The notes beneath the pieces were generated by a model. The model did no database searches. It saw only the letters and a list, made by a program, of their open reading frames with translations, and was not told the origin of the DNA. From assembly GCA_015200345.1 (NCBI GenBank), contig CP054187.1, forward strand, positions 1,968,470 to 2,032,469: a DNA stretch of 64,000 bases, given 5' to 3'. This document shows positions 46,067 through 58,500 of this stretch, piece after piece. This DNA comes from Planctomycetia bacterium (GTDB taxonomy: Bacteria; Planctomycetota; Phycisphaerae; UBA1845; UTPLA1). Positions within the stretch are counted from its first letter, which is position 1. Every line of letters starts with the position of its first letter. The position numbers were made by a program, and so were the translations under genes.

Positions 46067-46777
46067 TCACGGGATGATCACGATTCCCAGGACCGCCTGA
46101 AGGATGAACAGGATCGTGCCCCAGAAGAAGAACCCGTAGAAAAATGTCGCCAGCAGCGCCGACACAAGGAAATCGAATCCGCCGTCCAGCGCCTTCACGC
46201 CGCCGGTCGCCGTGTCGACGCCGGAACCGTTGCCCGAAACGACCGACTGTCCGCCGATCGGTCCGCCAGCCTGCGCGTCCAGCGCGGCCGCCGCATCGAG
46301 CAATTCCGCGTTGGCCTGCTTGAAGGCATCGAGCGTGTTTTCGTCGGTTGTCGCACTGCTCGTCCAGTCGGCCGGGCGGTTCCACACCGCGCCGTTGGAG
46401 TTGGCGATCCGCGTGATGTGCTTCGCGGCGTCGATCGAGACCTGGATCAGCTCGGCCCCGCGGCCGATCGTGATCTGCCGCAGCGCGACCGTCTCGCCGG
46501 AATCAAATCGCCCGCTCATCTCCCGCACGCTGTCGGGAAAGATTACGCGAAACGTATTCGTCGTCGGGTTCACCAGCACGGCCGTCGCGCCGTCAAATGC
46601 CGTGCCCGCCAGCGACTGCGTCAGGGCATGGTCGGCCGTCAGTTGCACAAGGTACGAGCCGTCTGCCAAGATGACCGGGGCCGCGCCGCAGCCGGCCCAG
46701 TATTGCACATTGAGAATGAGGGCGATGCAGACAATTGACTTGGTCTTGAACAGCATACGGCGCAGTGATCGCTTCAT
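46067..46777 (-). CDS. lipoprotein with C-terminal membrane helices, paralogue B
   Basis: 236 aa; CAGGAGG before the ATG. Signal with lipobox WAGC (Cys30). The central domain (about residues 35-150) matches the next gene upstream at many positions: LTADHALTQSLAGTAFDGATAVLV, NTFRVIFPDS, ITIGRGAELIQV. A hydrophilic linker (GGPIGGQSVVSGNGSG) leads to a C-terminal hydrophobic part (FDFLVSALLATFFYGFFFWG, ILFILQAVLGIVIIP). A lipoprotein that also has a C-terminal membrane anchor is unusual. The domain was not recognised. Translation follows paralogue A after 41 bp. Confidence 0.6.
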   Translation of the reverse strand: MKRSLRRMLFKTKSIVCIALILNVQYWAGCGAAPVILADGSYLVQLTADHALTQSLAGTAFDGATAVLVNPTTNTFRVIFPDSVREMSGRFDSGETVALRQITIGRGAELIQVSIDAAKHITRIANSNGAVWNRPADWTSSATTDENTLDAFKQANAELLDAAAALDAQAGGPIGGQSVVSGNGSGVDTATGGVKALDGGFDFLVSALLATFFYGFFFWGTILFILQAVLGIVIIP

Positions 46778-46818
46778 CAGATTTCCTCCTGAAATAGGGT
46801 TTCGCGGCCCGGTGATCC

Positions 46819-47505
46819 CTAGAGCACCAGGTCCAGCACGACCACAACCTGGAACACAAAATAAAGCGTGAGCAGAACGCCCCACGGCGCGAACCAGACG
46901 TAGCTCAACGCCAGAAACGCGAACGGAAACGACGAGGCCGTGTCCTTGCCGAACTGCGCCCCGCCCTGGTCATCAATCTGTTGCGCCATCGCGATCAGGT
47001 CCGCATTGGCGTCCAGATACGCGTCAATATCCGAAGCCATAGCCTTGGCACCCGGTGCGCGAGGGGCCGTCGGAGCCGCCGGCGCCGCCGTGCTGACGCG
47101 CTGCCAGCGCGCGCCCGCCGACGTGTCGATGTCGGTGATCTCTTTCCGGCTGTTGATCTTCAGCGTCACGACCTGGCCGCCCTGGCCGATGGTAAACGAG
47201 CTGACGTAGGCCTGGCCCTCCTCGGTCGTTGCGAACTTCCCGGAAAGTTGCGTGTTCGTGTCGGGATAAACCAGCCGGAAGCTGTTGGTTGACCGATCGA
47301 CCTGAATCGCCGTCGCGCCGTCGAAGGGCGTGCCGGCCAGTTGCTGGGCCAGCGGATGATCGGCCGAAAGTTCGAGGGTCTCGGTCGATTCGGGCAGGAA
47401 CAGGGCCGACTGGCCGCAGCCGGTGACGACGACGAGGTTGAAGACCAGCGCGACGCCCAACAGGGCCTTGGCCTTGAAGAGGTAGACCTTGGTTGCGGAA
47501 CTCAT
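46819..47505 (-). CDS. lipoprotein with C-terminal membrane helix, paralogue A
   Basis: 228 aa from an ATG with GGGAGG upstream. The lipobox VTGC places Cys at residue 30, exactly as in paralogue B. The domain LSADHPLAQQLAGTPFDGATAIQV, NSFRLVYPDT, FTIGQGGQVVTLKINSRKEITDID is clearly homologous to B. An Ala/Pro-rich linker precedes the C-terminal hydrophobic FPFAFLALSYVWFAPWGVLLTLYFVFQVVVVL. First gene of the operon and the promoter-proximal one. Function unknown; a membrane-tied ligand-binding or scaffold role is guesswork. Confidence 0.6.
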   Translation of the reverse strand: MSSATKVYLFKAKALLGVALVFNLVVVTGCGQSALFLPESTETLELSADHPLAQQLAGTPFDGATAIQVDRSTNSFRLVYPDTNTQLSGKFATTEEGQAYVSSFTIGQGGQVVTLKINSRKEITDIDTSAGARWQRVSTAAPAAPTAPRAPGAKAMASDIDAYLDANADLIAMAQQIDDQGGAQFGKDTASSFPFAFLALSYVWFAPWGVLLTLYFVFQVVVVLDLVL

Positions 47506-47703
47506 TTTGTAATCCCTCCCAGATAGGTAGAACAAATGCCTGCCTTGCACGATTGCTTCTTGCGCTACTTAAACATGGCCGCAGAGAAATTGGCCCACAA
47601 TCCGACGGGTCCCCCCCGCCGAGCGCGAAGCGCCCGATCCCGCACGGCCCGTTGCGTGGTGCTGCGTCGGTCGCGCGGGATCAAACCGAATCGCATAAAC
47701 GAC

Positions 47704-47732
47704 TTATAACAAAAACGGGGCGGAAAAGTCAA
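47704..47732 (-). promoter_or_regulatory. sigma70 promoter for the paralogous lipoprotein operon
   Basis: TTGACT (47732-47727), 17 bp, TTATAA (47709-47704) on the minus strand. Transcript start near 47697. Confidence 0.65.
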
Positions 47733-48048
47733 CCGATTTCGGATACGCAAAACAGACATTATCGGGTCATGGTTTAACAGGTTTACCCATCGGAATTTCG
47801 TGAATTCGTAGTCATGTAGGCGGTGCCTGCCGCATCGAGTCTACCATGATTGGCGGCCAAACCCCCTCCATGCAAGCCGGCCAACAAAAGCCGGCTGATT
47901 GCTGGAGGTCGCACTTCATAAGGAGCCGGTGCATCGATAAGGTTTGCGATGCCCACCTTGCCATCTGGGACAACGGGAATGCGCAATCCGCGAAAGTAAC
48001 GCCGTCAAGCCCGTTGGCCGTGTGCCCTGGCTTGCGATAAAATCCTGA

Positions 48049-48076
48049 TTGACAAGCGCTAACGGTTAAATACAAT
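48049..48076 (+). promoter_or_regulatory. sigma70 promoter for the ABC ATPase gene
   Basis: TTGACA (48049-48054), 16 bp, TACAAT (48071-48076). The best promoter in the window; start near 48083, leader about 35 nt. Confidence 0.75.
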
Positions 48077-48117
48077 CGCTCGATCGACGGTTGGGTTATC
48101 CGGTTGTCGCCATACGC

Positions 48118-49296
48118 ATGGCCAGCGTAACCTTGACGGACGTGACAAAGGTTTACCCGGGCGGCGTGAAAGCGGTCGATCGGGTCAATTTGTCCATTGG
48201 CGACCAGGAGCTGGTGGTGCTCGTCGGGCCTTCGGGCTGCGGCAAGAGCACGACGCTTCGCATGGTTGCCGGTCTGGAGGAGATCAGCAGCGGGACGATT
48301 CGCATCGGTGAGCGGGTCGTGAACGACGTGGCTCCGAAGGATCGCGACATCGCGATGGTCTTTCAGAACTATGCCTTGTACCCGCACATGTCGGTGTACA
48401 AGAACATGGCCTTCAGCCTGAACTTGCGCCGGCGCGAGTTGGGGTTGTCCAAGGCCGACATCGACAGGAAGGTCCGCCAGGCCGCGGCGACGCTGGGCAT
48501 CGAAGCCCTGCTCGATCGCAAGCCGCGGGCCTTGTCCGGCGGTCAGCGGCAACGGGTCGCGGTCGGCCGGGCGATCGTGCGAAGTCCCAAGGCGTTCCTG
48601 TTTGACGAGCCGTTGTCAAACCTGGACGCCAAGCTTCGGGTCGAGATGCGCAGCGAAATCAAGCGGCTTCAACGTCAGTTGAAGACGACGACGATCTACG
48701 TGACGCACGACCAGGAAGAAGCCATGACGCTGGGCGACCGCGTCGTGGTCATGAAGGATGGCATCGTGCATCAGGCGGCCCCGCCGCTGGACGTTTACGA
48801 GCGGCCGGTGAATCGCTTTGTCGCGGCGTTCATGGGAATGCCTCCGATGAGCTTCATCGAGGGTCGCCTCGCGACAGACGGCGGCAAGCGATCGTTCACG
48901 GATGGACGCGAGACGATTCCGCTTTCGCCGCGCGGCGCGCAGTGCGTGGCGGATCGAGCAGACGGGCCGATCGTACTCGGCATTCGGCCCGACGCGTTCT
49001 CGCCCCGGCCACACGCCGGGTCGGACGCGGCCGATGGAAACAACGCCCGGCTGGCGGTGACGATTTCGCTGGTCGAGCCTTTGGGAGATCGAAAGGACGT
49101 TTACATGACCACGTCGGCCGGTCATCGGCTGGTGGGTCGCGTGGACGCTCGATCGGGTTTGCAGGAAGGGCAGGAGGTTTCGATGTACATCGACTTGAAC
49201 CGCGTCCACCTGTTTGAGACGGGCGAGACCGGCCGGAATCTGACGGCCGCCGCGCCGATGCAGATCGCTTCGAAGGAAAGCGGCCGTGCCGAGTAA
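48118..49296 (+). CDS. ABC transporter ATP-binding protein, UgpC/MalK/MsmX type
   Basis: 392 aa from the ATG at 48118. Walker A GPSGCGKST, Q-loop VFQNYALYPHMSV, signature LSGGQRQR, Walker B AFLFDEPLSNLDAKLR and the switch His in YVTHDQ are all intact. A C-terminal TOBE-like domain (LGIRPDAF, VSLVEPLGDRKDVYM) is typical of sugar-uptake ATPases that serve several permeases. No permease or binding protein is adjacent, so it probably powers a transporter encoded elsewhere. No clear ribosome site precedes the ATG. A strong terminator follows. Confidence 0.88.
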   Translation: MASVTLTDVTKVYPGGVKAVDRVNLSIGDQELVVLVGPSGCGKSTTLRMVAGLEEISSGTIRIGERVVNDVAPKDRDIAMVFQNYALYPHMSVYKNMAFSLNLRRRELGLSKADIDRKVRQAAATLGIEALLDRKPRALSGGQRQRVAVGRAIVRSPKAFLFDEPLSNLDAKLRVEMRSEIKRLQRQLKTTTIYVTHDQEEAMTLGDRVVVMKDGIVHQAAPPLDVYERPVNRFVAAFMGMPPMSFIEGRLATDGGKRSFTDGRETIPLSPRGAQCVADRADGPIVLGIRPDAFSPRPHAGSDAADGNNARLAVTISLVEPLGDRKDVYMTTSAGHRLVGRVDARSGLQEGQEVSMYIDLNRVHLFETGETGRNLTAAAPMQIASKESGRAE

Positions 49297-49401
49297 TCCG
49301 GCTGCTTTCAAGTCCCCGTACGGGGTGCGCACCTCGGTCCCATCCGCGAGGAGGGGTCAAATGGTGTAGTCGCTTCGCGACAACGCACGACCGCACGGGG
49401 C

Positions 49402-49462
49402 GACCGCGGCCCGCTGGCAATCCGCGGTCAGGAAGCGGGCATCGACGTTGGCCCGCTTTTTT
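49402..49462 (+). terminator. two hairpins with Rho-independent terminator after the ABC gene
   Basis: GACCGCGG (49402-49409) pairs with CCGCGGTC (49422-49429); then GCGGGC (49435-49440), 10-nt loop, GCCCGC (49451-49456) and TTTTTT (49457-49462). The second is a textbook terminator about 140 bp past the ABC stop and 110 bp before nusA. Confidence 0.8.
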
Positions 49463-49572
49463 GTTTGGACGGAAATAGAGCGAATCGCGACGCGCCAACG
49501 TCGCTGATCGCTCACACCGGCGAGCGCGGCCGCGGAAACCGCCGCGCGACAAGTGAATAGGAAAGACGAGAC

Positions 49573-50946
49573 ATGAATCCTGAAATGATCCGCATCGTCG
49601 ACGGGCTGGCCCGCGACAAGAATATCGACAAAGACCTGGTTCTGGGCGATTTGGAAGCCGCCATGGAATCAGCCATCCGCAAGAAGTTCGGCCAGGACGA
49701 GGAAGTCACCGTGGCCATCGACCGGATCACCGGCGCGATCGAGGCGACGGTCAACGGCGAGCCGGTCAGCATGGCCGATCTCGGGCGCATCGCGGCGCAG
49801 ACGGCCAAGCAGGTGATGATCCAGCGCATCCGCGAGGCAGAGCGCGGCAGCATTTTCGAGGAGTTTTCCGAACGCAAGGGGACGATCGTAACGGGAACGG
49901 TCGCGCGGGTTGAAGGCGGCGCGCTGATCGTGAACATCGGGCGCACCGAGGGCTTTCTGCCGCGCAGCGAGCAGATTCCGGGCGAGACGCATCAGCCGGG
50001 CGAGCGCGTGCGCTGCTTGATTCTCGACGTGCGCGAGGCGCCGCACCAGGTGAAGATCATTCTCTCGCGGAGCCATCCGGATTTCATCCGAAGGCTGTTC
50101 GAGCTGGAAGTCCCCGAGGTCGCCGAGAAGATCATTGAGATCAAAGCCCTGTCGCGCGAGGCGGGCTATCGCACGAAGGTGGCCGTATCGTCAATTGATA
50201 CAAAAGTCGATGCCGTCGGCGCGTGCGTCGGTGTGCGCGGCAGCCGCATCAAGAACATCGTGGACGAGCTCAACAACGAGAAGATCGACATCGTGCGGTG
50301 GAACGAATCGTCGCAGATTCTGATCAGCAACGCGCTGAAGCCGGCCGAGATTCAGGACACGGCGCTCTGCTTTGAACTGGGTCGGGCGACGGTGGTGGTG
50401 CCCGAGGAGCAGTTGTCGCTGGCGATCGGCAAGCGCGGGCAGAACGTTCGCCTCGCGGCGCGGCTGACCGGCTGGGACATCGATATCCTGACGCCGAAGG
50501 AATACAACAAGGGCCTGGATCGCCTCGCCTCGACGCTGAAGAAGATCGAGGGCGTGGACGAGATGATCGCCGAACGGATCAGCCTCCTGGGCATGATCAG
50601 CGTGGCCGACGTGGCGGAGGTGGGGACCAAGCCGCTGATCGAAGAATTGAGCCTCACCGAGGAATTGGCCGCGAAGATTGTCGAAGCCTGCGCGGCCGAG
50701 GCGAAGCTCGTGGAACAGGAAGCCGCGGCCGAGAAGTCGGCGGCGGCCCAGGCCTTGGCGGAAGCAGCGGCACAGCCGGCGGCGCCCGTCGAAGCCGAAG
50801 GCGCGGCGGAGGCGACGGACCCAAGCGCGGAGTCGGTCGGCGAGACGGAAGCGCCCGCTGCATCCGAAGCATCCGGCGAGGCGCCGGTGGTAGAATCGAA
50901 CGAGAGCGTGACCACGAACGGCGAATCGCCGGCGGCGGTCTCCTGA
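49573..50946 (+). CDS. nusA: transcription termination/antitermination factor NusA
   Basis: 457 aa. N-domain (residues 1-95, [15 protein letters not shown]), S1 domain (about 101-165, [28 protein letters not shown]), KH1 ([19 protein letters not shown]) and KH2 ([26 protein letters not shown]). It ends in an Ala/Glu-rich acidic tail. It binds RNA polymerase and modulates pausing and termination. Upstream there is no rimP, which usually precedes nusA; the gene begins after the ABC terminator. infB follows by 48 bp. Confidence 0.96.
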   Translation: MNPEMIRIVDGLARDKNIDKDLVLGDLEAAMESAIRKKFGQDEEVTVAIDRITGAIEATVNGEPVSMADLGRIAAQTAKQVMIQRIREAERGSIFEEFSERKGTIVTGTVARVEGGALIVNIGRTEGFLPRSEQIPGETHQPGERVRCLILDVREAPHQVKIILSRSHPDFIRRLFELEVPEVAEKIIEIKALSREAGYRTKVAVSSIDTKVDAVGACVGVRGSRIKNIVDELNNEKIDIVRWNESSQILISNALKPAEIQDTALCFELGRATVVVPEEQLSLAIGKRGQNVRLAARLTGWDIDILTPKEYNKGLDRLASTLKKIEGVDEMIAERISLLGMISVADVAEVGTKPLIEELSLTEELAAKIVEACAAEAKLVEQEAAAEKSAAAQALAEAAAQPAAPVEAEGAAEATDPSAESVGETEAPAASEASGEAPVVESNESVTTNGESPAAVS

Positions 50947-50994
50947 CGAACGTGTGGCGGAGGAAGTTGGATCGAGGACGTTTGGAGAAACGGT

Positions 50995-53757
<2,763 letters not shown>

Positions 53758-53809
53758 GGCGAATCGCCGCGGCGCGCGCGTGCGTTTCCCGCGACGCGAA
53801 CGGGCAACC

Positions 53810-54091
53810 ATGGTCGTGGGCGTGCTGCAACTTTCGCTGGCGATTCCGGGGGCGATGTCGCTCAAGGACAAGCGCCGCGCCCTCAAGAGCCTGAAGGATC
53901 GGCTGGCGGCGCGGCACAACGTCAGCGTGGCCGAGGTGGATCACCTCGACGCGCTGCGTCAGTCGGTGATCGCGGTGGCGATGGTGTCAAACGATCGGCG
54001 GTTCACCGAATCGTGCCTGGCAAAGATCGTGGACGACGTGCAGAAGCACCGGGACGTGGTACTTCAGGACTATGGAATCGAATTGAATTGA
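53810..54091 (+). CDS. YlxP-like protein (DUF503)
   Basis: 93 aa from the ATG at 53810, MVVGVLQLSLAIPGAMSLKDKRRALKSLKDRL, which matches the opening of the YlxP/DUF503 family; the middle AEVDHLDALRQSVIAVAMVSND and the C-terminal helix fit too. Position between infB and rbfA is the same as in Bacillus, where YlxP is thought to act in ribosome or RNA metabolism, without proof. The frame is open 10 codons upstream. Confidence 0.85.
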   Translation: MVVGVLQLSLAIPGAMSLKDKRRALKSLKDRLAARHNVSVAEVDHLDALRQSVIAVAMVSNDRRFTESCLAKIVDDVQKHRDVVLQDYGIELN

Positions 54092-54136
54092 AGGCGGACA
54101 CGCCGGGCGGCTTGGGTCGTCGGCGGTCCTGGGTCT

Positions 54137-54616
54137 ATGTCGCATCGAATCGGTCGGGTCGCACATGTGATACGGGACGTGGTCAGCGATTGCATCGCCA
54201 ATCGGCTGTCCGACCCGCGCATACAGCGCTTCACCAGCGTGACGCGCGTCGAGCTTTCGCCCGATCTGCGCATCGCCTCGGTGCATGTCAGCGTCATGGG
54301 CACCGCCGCCGAAGCACGAACGACCATGCAAGGCCTGGAGAGCGCTCGCGGCCTGGTGCAGACGCGCCTGGCGAAGCAGCTCGACATGCGCCAGTGTCCG
54401 CTGATCCGATTCATTCTCGACGAAGGCCTGAAGAAAGCCGCCGACCTGATTCGACAGATCGACGAAACGATGGCTCAAGATGCCGCGGCACGCAGGATGA
54501 GCGGCGGCGGCGACGAGGAGCCGGACGATCTCGACTTCCCCGACGAAATCGACCCTTTGGATGAAAGCGACCGCGACGACCGCGGCGCAGAAGCCCCCGG
54601 AGACGATCCTCGATGA
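54137..54616 (+). CDS. rbfA: ribosome-binding factor A
   Basis: 159 aa. The KH-like domain (RIGRVAHVIRDVVSDCIANRLSDPR, VTRVELSPDLRIASVHVSVMG, CPLIRFILDEGLKKAADLIRQID) is complete; an acidic tail of about 45 residues (DDLDFPDEIDPLDESDRDD) is added. It helps process and mature the 30S subunit. Ends inside the start of the HhH gene (ATGA). Confidence 0.95.
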   Translation: MSHRIGRVAHVIRDVVSDCIANRLSDPRIQRFTSVTRVELSPDLRIASVHVSVMGTAAEARTTMQGLESARGLVQTRLAKQLDMRQCPLIRFILDEGLKKAADLIRQIDETMAQDAAARRMSGGGDEEPDDLDFPDEIDPLDESDRDDRGAEAPGDDPR

Positions 54617-55416
54617 AGCAACATGCGGAATACGCGGCAAAGGTGCGACGGCTCGTGGGCCGGATGAAAAAGGAAGAAGCCGCGCCCGAACCAGCCGAGA
54701 TGAAGGACATGATGGACCTGCTGCTGCACTGCATCTTGAGCACGCGGGCCGCCGAATCGCGTGCGCACACCGCCGTGAGCCGACTCCGCTCCGGCACGGT
54801 GGACTTGAACGATCTGCGGGTCAGCAGCCCGACCGAAATCGTCGAGCTGATCGGCGCCGATTACCCGATGTGCCGTCTGGCTGCGGAGGAAATCTGCGCG
54901 ACGCTGACATCCATCTTCAATCGCCGGCACAGCCTCGATCTGGAATTTCTTGAAAAGAGTTCGCGCAAGGCCACGGAGACCTTCCTGAATTCACTCGCCG
55001 GCCTCGGCGCGCACGCCAAGGCGCTCTTCATTCTCCGCTCGGGCAAGGGCAAGGCCCTGCCGATCGACTGGCACATGTACGCATACCTGCAAAAGAGCGG
55101 CGCCGTCCCGATGGAGATGGACATCGACGAGGCGCACAAGTTCATGGCCGCGCACGTCAAGGAAGCCGAGATGGAAAGCTTCTACCTGAAGCTCAAAAAG
55201 TTCGCCGGTGCGCATGCGCCCAAGAAATGGCCCGAAGCCAAGGCGCCCGAGCCGGAGGCAAAACCGGTGCCCGCAACTGCCCCGCCGCCGCGCAAATCCG
55301 TCAAGGAAATGGCCAGGGAAATCGTCCGAAAGCGAAAGGCCTCCGACGCCAAACCCAGCCGCTCCCCGGCCAAGTCGGCCGCGCGATCCGGCAAATCGTC
55401 CGCGCGGAAGAAGTAA
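54613..55416 (+). CDS. HhH-GPD (endonuclease III)-like protein with altered active site
   Basis: 267 aa, coupled to rbfA by ATGA overlap. Residues about 30-170 follow the endonuclease III fold: LLLHCILSTRAAESRAHTAV, SLAGLGAHAKALFIL where Nth has LPGVGRKTANVVL, and PIDWHMYAY where Nth has VDTHIFR. Asp152 is kept, but the catalytic Lys is replaced (His134) and no iron-sulphur Cys cluster follows. The last 60 residues are very basic with Pro/Lys/Ala (PSRSPAKSAARSGKSSARKK), like a DNA- or RNA-binding tail. It might be a glycosylase without lyase activity or a non-catalytic nucleic-acid binder. Confidence 0.6.
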   Translation: MKQHAEYAAKVRRLVGRMKKEEAAPEPAEMKDMMDLLLHCILSTRAAESRAHTAVSRLRSGTVDLNDLRVSSPTEIVELIGADYPMCRLAAEEICATLTSIFNRRHSLDLEFLEKSSRKATETFLNSLAGLGAHAKALFILRSGKGKALPIDWHMYAYLQKSGAVPMEMDIDEAHKFMAAHVKEAEMESFYLKLKKFAGAHAPKKWPEAKAPEPEAKPVPATAPPPRKSVKEMAREIVRKRKASDAKPSRSPAKSAARSGKSSARKK

Positions 55417-55512
55417 TGCACCCCCGCCAGTTCAATCGCCCTGCAACGCTCGCGCGCTCCTGGGATATACTCTCCTGCGACGGGCGACGTCCCGGGGCGA
55501 GGCGGCGAAATC

Positions 55513-58500
55513 ATGTACACGGTCTTTTGCGAGTCCCTGCGCGGCAACGCGTCGTGGGCGATGTTCATCGGACTCATCCTTTCGGCTGGTTGCGCCGCGC
55601 CGTCTGCTCCGCCGCCCGTTGGCATTTCTTCGAGCGCGCCGGACGAACCGGCGAACGACGCCGCGCCCCAGCGAGCAGACCGCGCTCGTACCCCTCTGTC
55701 CGACATTCGGCCGATTCCCGATTTTCCGGCCCCTGCCGCCGACGGCGCCGCAGCGCCATCGCCGGCCGATCGAGCCGCGGTCGAGCGCGAGTTGGCCCGC
55801 GCGAAGCGCCTGTTCGGCGAACAGCTCTGGTCCGACGCGCAAGAGGCCGCGGCGCGCGCCGCCGCTCTTGATCCGGTCAACATCGACGCGCGCGTGCTAT
55901 TGGCCCGCGCCGCCATTCAACTGGGCGACACCGCCAAGGCGCGAACTGCACTCGAGGAAGCGCAGCGCCGTAGCCCACGAAACGCCTCCGTGCAATACTG
56001 GCTAGGCGAACTGGCCTGGCAGGAACAGAACGCCCCGGTCGCCATCGCGCACTTTCGACTCGCGCTTCGCGCGGCGAGCGATCCGGCCGTCGAGCCGTGC
56101 CTCGTGCTGACCTACTTGTCGTTGGCGCAGGCCCTCCAGCGCGAGGGCTACCTCACGGCTTCGGCCCAGCAGTGGCAAGCTTACCTCGACGCAGTCAAGG
56201 CTCCCTCGCCCGCGGCGCGCGCCCTGCCCGAATTGCAACAAGTCATCCCCCTCTATCGCGGCAAGGCCGCCGCGCAGCTCGGTGATCTCTACACGCAATT
56301 GGAAGAACCCGCCCAGGCCGTGGAAGCCTATCGCCTCGCGATTGCGGAACAGCCGAACGAATCGTCGTATCGCGCGGCCTTCGCGCTGGCGCTCGCTCGA
56401 GCGGGCCGCGCGGAGGAAGCGCTCGCTGCCGTGCGCACGGCGACGGCCGCTCCGAACGACGCCGCTGCAACAATCAAGCTCCTTGAACAAATTTGCGATG
56501 CGCTCAAACAGCCGGATCGATTCGCATCGGAGCTGGTGGCGCTGGCCGAAGCAAGCGACGACCCCGCGCTGCGCCTGCGAACCGTGGAGACGCTCAAGGA
56601 GGCAAATCAGCCTGAAGCCGCCGCGCGCCTGCTGGAAGCCTACATCGCCACGAATCCCGACGACGCGAAGCAGCTCGAGTTGGCGCGCCTGTGGGGCCGA
56701 TCGAAGAAGCCGGACCTGGCCCTGGAGGCGCTGGGCCGATTGCTCGCGGCGCGTGCCGCGGCCTACCGCGACGCGGTGGTCCTGCTTCACGAATGGGGCG
56801 AGGGCGCAGAGTCGCGCGCGTGGATCGACGCCGCGCGCCGGCGCATCGCCTTGCCACACGACGGTGACAAAAATGTGTCACTTGAAAAATTCGTGCTCGG
56901 CGTGCTGCTGGAAGGCGCCAAGCAGATCGAGCTTGCCGGCGAACAGTTCCAATCCGCCGCCGCCGCCGCCGCGCCGTTCGCACCCGCCTGGGTCATGCTC
57001 GCGCGGCAGGCGGCCGATCAGGAGAACTGGCCCGCCGTGCTCGACGCGATCGCCAAGGCCGTCGCCGCCGGTTGCGAGGACTCCCTCGCGCTCACCCTCA
57101 AAGGCCGTGCGCACGAAGCCCTCGACGAGATGGAAGCCGCCGAAGCCGCCCTGATGGACGCCTTCGGAAAAGACACGAAAAACTCGGAACCGCTTCGCGT
57201 GCTGGCCGACGCCGCCGAACATCGCGGCGAAGCCAGGCGTTGCGAGCAGTTGTGCCGTCGCATCGTGGAAGACGTGGATCCGCGTGACGCCACCGCGCGA
57301 GAAAAACTCATCCGCCTGTACGTCAATGCCGGCCGCATCGACGACGCCCAGCAGCACTTCTCCGATTTCGAGCGGCTTGGCCAGTCGGGCGCGGCCGTCG
57401 ATCGCTGCAAGGCCCTGCTGGATTTCGTCACCAGTCGATCCGCCTCCGGACAACGCCGACTTGGCAACTACCGCCGCGCGCTGCGCAAGCTGCTGGAAAA
57501 ATATCCCGGCGACGCCGATACGCGCGTTGATCTCGCCTTGAGCCATCTGGCGGAGGGCGACTACGAATCCGCCGAGAAGGAACTTCGCGCGGCGCTCGAC
57601 CAGGCGCCGTCGGATCGGCGGGCTCTTCAGATGCTCGCCACGGCCCAATCGCGCCAGTTGGAGTTTGACGGCGCCGAGCAAACCGTCCGCCAATTGCTCA
57701 AACGCCGCCCGCGCGATCTGGGCTATCACCAGCAACTGGCCGAGCTGCTCGTCGATCAGGATCGCTATGACGACGCAGCCGAAATCCTCGAAAAACTGCT
57801 CGCGCGAGACGATCTCAAGGCCTCGCGCCCGCTCTATACCGCGCGGCTGCTGGATGTGCTCCTCGCCGGCAAGAGATTCGACCGCGCCATCGAGGTCGCC
57901 CGCCGCTGGCTCGACGAAGAGCCGACGGATACGACCCGCCGACAGGCCTACCTTGTCACGCTCAACCGCGCCAAGCGACACGATGACGCCATCGCCGCGG
58001 TCGAAGGCTGGCTCAAGGCCGAGCCGACCAGCGACACGCTCCGCGCCGTGTATCTCGATCAACTGCGCCAGGCGCACCGCATTGATGAGGGCCTGACGCG
58101 CGTGCTCGACTGGCTCGCCGAAGAGCCTGATGACCCCGGATTGAACCAATCGCTTGTGCGGCTCCTCTGGGCGGCGCGCGACTGGGACAGCGCGATCGAA
58201 GTCGCCACGACCGCCGCCGAACACCCGCCCCACCGCGCGCGCTTCGAGGCCATGCTCGGCACGACCTATCAACTCGCGCGCCGCTACGACGACGCCATCG
58301 CCTTCTACCGCCGCCGCATCGACCGCGACGAGGGCGAGGCCGCCTATCGCGAACTCATTCTCATCCTTATGGTTGCCGAGCGCTTCAGCGAAGCGGAGAA
58401 GACCATCAACTTCCGTCTGTCGGCCCTTCAGCAACTCCGCGACACCGGAGAGGAAAACGTCGACGGCCCCATGCTCTGGCTGCGAAACCGCCTCGCACAG

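Larger units (their letters stand above)
47506..48117. other. divergent control region
   Basis: 612 bp between the lipoprotein operon (minus) and the ABC ATPase (plus), holding a promoter for each and a 190-nt leader for paralogue A with an 8-bp perfect stem (GATCCCGC...GCGGGATC, 47634-47641 and 47676-47683). A short minus-strand frame at 47783-47986 was not accepted as a gene. Confidence 0.5.

Noticed and set aside
47783-47986. 67-codon minus-strand frame before the ABC gene
   Set aside because: No ribosome site, no homology seen; lies in a promoter region of lower GC content where chance frames are less likely to be genes.
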